From Chitinophagaceae bacterium (GTDB taxonomy: Bacteria; Bacteroidota; Bacteroidia; Chitinophagales; Chitinophagaceae), in contig DMPB01000201.1 in the NCBI GenBank assembly GCA_003456175.1, positions 4,153 to 10,659 of the forward strand: a stretch of 6,507 nucleotides of DNA, read 5' to 3'. Shown here in pieces: positions 5,299 through 6,507 of this stretch. Every line of letters starts with the position of its first letter. Position 1 is the first letter of the stretch. The translations under genes were made by a program, and so were the position numbers. Under the pieces are notes generated by a model. That model saw nothing but the letters and a program-made list of their open reading frames with translations, was not told the DNA's origin and ran no database searches.

Positions 5299-6507
5299 TT
5301 ACTGAATAGGAAAAGCATCTTTGAACGTAGTGCCATGTTCCATAGCAACGATTTCGGCTTCGGTACAAAGGCAAGCTGTAAGTTCTTGCGTAATGGTATT
5401 GCTGTTTAGTTCTTGGCCAATTATTACAATTTCATTGTGCCTATCGCCAAAGCGTTTATCCCAATCTTTTTCAATAACTGTTTGGTTATCTACAAACGAG
5501 GCGTATTGTATACGCTGCTTATAAGGCATACTACACCACCATACGCCAGCTTTATCGGCACTTAAGCTGCCACCTGCCTGGCTCCAATTAAGGGCATCGT
5601 TAGGCCTACTTGCTAGCCAAAACATCCCTTTACTCCTAATAACATTAGCTGGCCAATCGTTGTTAATGTAGTTCCAAAATCTTTCCGGATGAAATGGTAG
5701 CTTGCTACGAAATACAAAGCTGCCAATGCCATATTCCTCGGTTTCTGGTGTATGGTGCGGTTTGTTTAATTCTTCTATCCAACCGGCAGATTGGCTCGTT
5801 GTTTCAAAGTCGAACAAGCCTGTATTGAGAATACGTTGTAGCGGTACTTTGCCAAAGCTACTTTCAATAATTTGAGCTTCGCTGTTTAACTTGCGAATTA
5901 ATGATGTTAGAAGTCCTAATTCTTGTGGGGTAACAAGATCGGTTTTGTTGAGCACGATTACATTGGCAAATTCTATTTGATCGGTAAGTAGGTTAACAAT
6001 GGTTCTATAATCGTTCTGCATATCAGTCATAGAACGATCTTTCAATGTTTCAATACTGCTATAATCTTTAATAAAGTTAAAGCAATCTACAACTGTTACG
6101 AGGGTATCTAACTTACTTACTTTACTTAAATCAATGCCATTAGCGTCATCTACATATGTAAAAGTTTGTGCTACGGGTAGTGGTTCGCTAATACCGGTAC
6201 TTTCAATTAGTAGATAGTCGAATCGTTTTTCGTTGGCAAGGCGTTCAACTTCTTTGAGTAAGTCTTCACGAAGTGTACAGCAAATGCAACCGTTGCTCAT
6301 TTCAACCAGTTTTTCTTCTGTACGACTGAGTGTTTGTTCGTTTTTAACCAATTGTGCATCAATATTAACCTCACTCATATCATTCACAATTACTGCTACT
6401 TTTAAGCCTTCTTTATTATGTAATACGTGATTGAGTAAGGTGGTTTTGCCGCTGCCTAGAAATCCGGTAATAATCGTCACCGGCATTCCCCGTTTGGTCA
6501 GACCTTC
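5299..6507 (-). CDS. COG0523/CobW-family GTPase, probable metal (zinc) chaperone; 5' end uncertain
   Basis: From the ATG at 6486 the protein has 395 residues. It shows Walker A GFLGSGKTT (8-16), the family metal-binding motif GCICC (66-70; C67, C69, C70), Walker B-region ESTG (95-98) and the guanine-recognition NKTD (180-183). The CobW C-terminal domain (about 252-390) includes KGMFWLASR, GVWWCS and GDRHNEIVIIG. Such proteins hydrolyse GTP to hand metal to client enzymes; the C-terminal domain resembles the YciC/ZigA zinc group more than the cobalamin CobW group, but zinc is inference. The His-rich linker of many relatives is reduced to HH (244-245). The frame stays open upstream of the ATG to the window edge, adding EGLTKRG. 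Because the Walker A region often follows a KRG- or KK-type lead-in within the protein, the true start may be outside the window. The gene is monocistronic or last in its operon, since a hairpin follows. No Zur-like operator can be judged because the promoter is not in the window. Confidence 0.9.
   Translation of the reverse strand, partial: EGLTKRGMPVTIITGFLGSGKTTLLNHVLHNKEGLKVAVIVNDMSEVNIDAQLVKNEQTLSRTEEKLVEMSNGCICCTLREDLLKEVERLANEKRFDYLLIESTGISEPLPVAQTFTYVDDANGIDLSKVSKLDTLVTVVDCFNFIKDYSSIETLKDRSMTDMQNDYRTIVNLLTDQIEFANVIVLNKTDLVTPQELGLLTSLIRKLNSEAQIIESSFGKVPLQRILNTGLFDFETTSQSAGWIEELNKPHHTPETEEYGIGSFVFRSKLPFHPERFWNYINNDWPANVIRSKGMFWLASRPNDALNWSQAGGSLSADKAGVWWCSMPYKQRIQYASFVDNQTVIEKDWDKRFGDRHNEIVIIGQELNSNTITQELTACLCTEAEIVAMEHGTTFKDAFPIQ

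Noticed and set aside
3743..5524. Several 61-106 codon plus-strand frames opposite the permease, ATPase and GTPase genes
   Set aside because: They lie wholly antisense to strong genes with intact family motifs, have no recognisable domains and read as shadow translations of the opposite strand.
1..6507. CRISPR array, tRNA, rRNA, insertion sequence or phage genes
   Set aside because: I saw no regularly spaced repeats, no tRNA-like cloverleaf, no transposase motifs and no terminal inverted repeats; nearly all of the window is occupied by four ordinary-length genes.

Overview
This is a window from the chromosome of a member of the Bacteroidota, with a Chitinophagales-like flavour. I infer that from several things: an AT-leaning composition, starts without clear Shine-Dalgarno sequences, one TANNTTTG-type promoter box, a TlpA-like module preceded by a DUF4369-like beta domain, and a SWIM zinc-finger protein of the SNF2-helicase type. 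No database search was possible, so the taxonomy is a judgement. All four protein genes lie on the minus strand. The window begins inside the last-transcribed gene and ends inside or at the first.

In transcription order (high to low coordinates), a COG0523/CobW-family GTPase, probably a zinc or other metal chaperone, fills 6507 to 5299; its true start may lie outside the window. It is followed by a perfect 14-bp hairpin (5235-5264) that probably ends its transcript. Next is a two-gene operon with a 6-bp gap: a BcrA/LanF-like ABC ATPase (5187-4267), then a 741-residue protein (4260-2035). A 140-bp gap (1895-2034) holds a probable promoter and a hairpin. The last gene (1894 to beyond 1) encodes the N-terminal 631 residues of a SWIM-domain protein, very likely an SNF2-family helicase whose motor domains lie outside the window.

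The most notable object is the 741-residue protein. Its first ~255 residues are an ABC-2 permease of six membrane segments. A seventh segment (about 266-285) leads into a complete TlpA/ResA-like thiol-redox protein: a DUF4369-like beta domain, a helical region, and a thioredoxin fold with WCGPC and cis-proline. The extra segment would place the thioredoxin domain in the periplasm. With the E-loop ABC ATPase next to it, the pair looks like an exporter or antimicrobial-peptide-resistance transporter with a built-in extracytoplasmic redox domain. The coding sequence at the module junction (APYGK followed by two TTA codons) is almost repeated at the end of the gene (APYGK followed by two TAA stop codons), so a near-repeat brackets the redox module exactly.

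Other points are two SWIM-type CxCxnCxH motifs in one N-terminus, a forced TTG start for the SWIM gene with an overlapping 27-codon ORF in another frame (possible leader peptide or frameshift), and a hairpin that coincides with the predicted transcription start of that gene. I saw no tRNA, rRNA, CRISPR array or insertion sequence.
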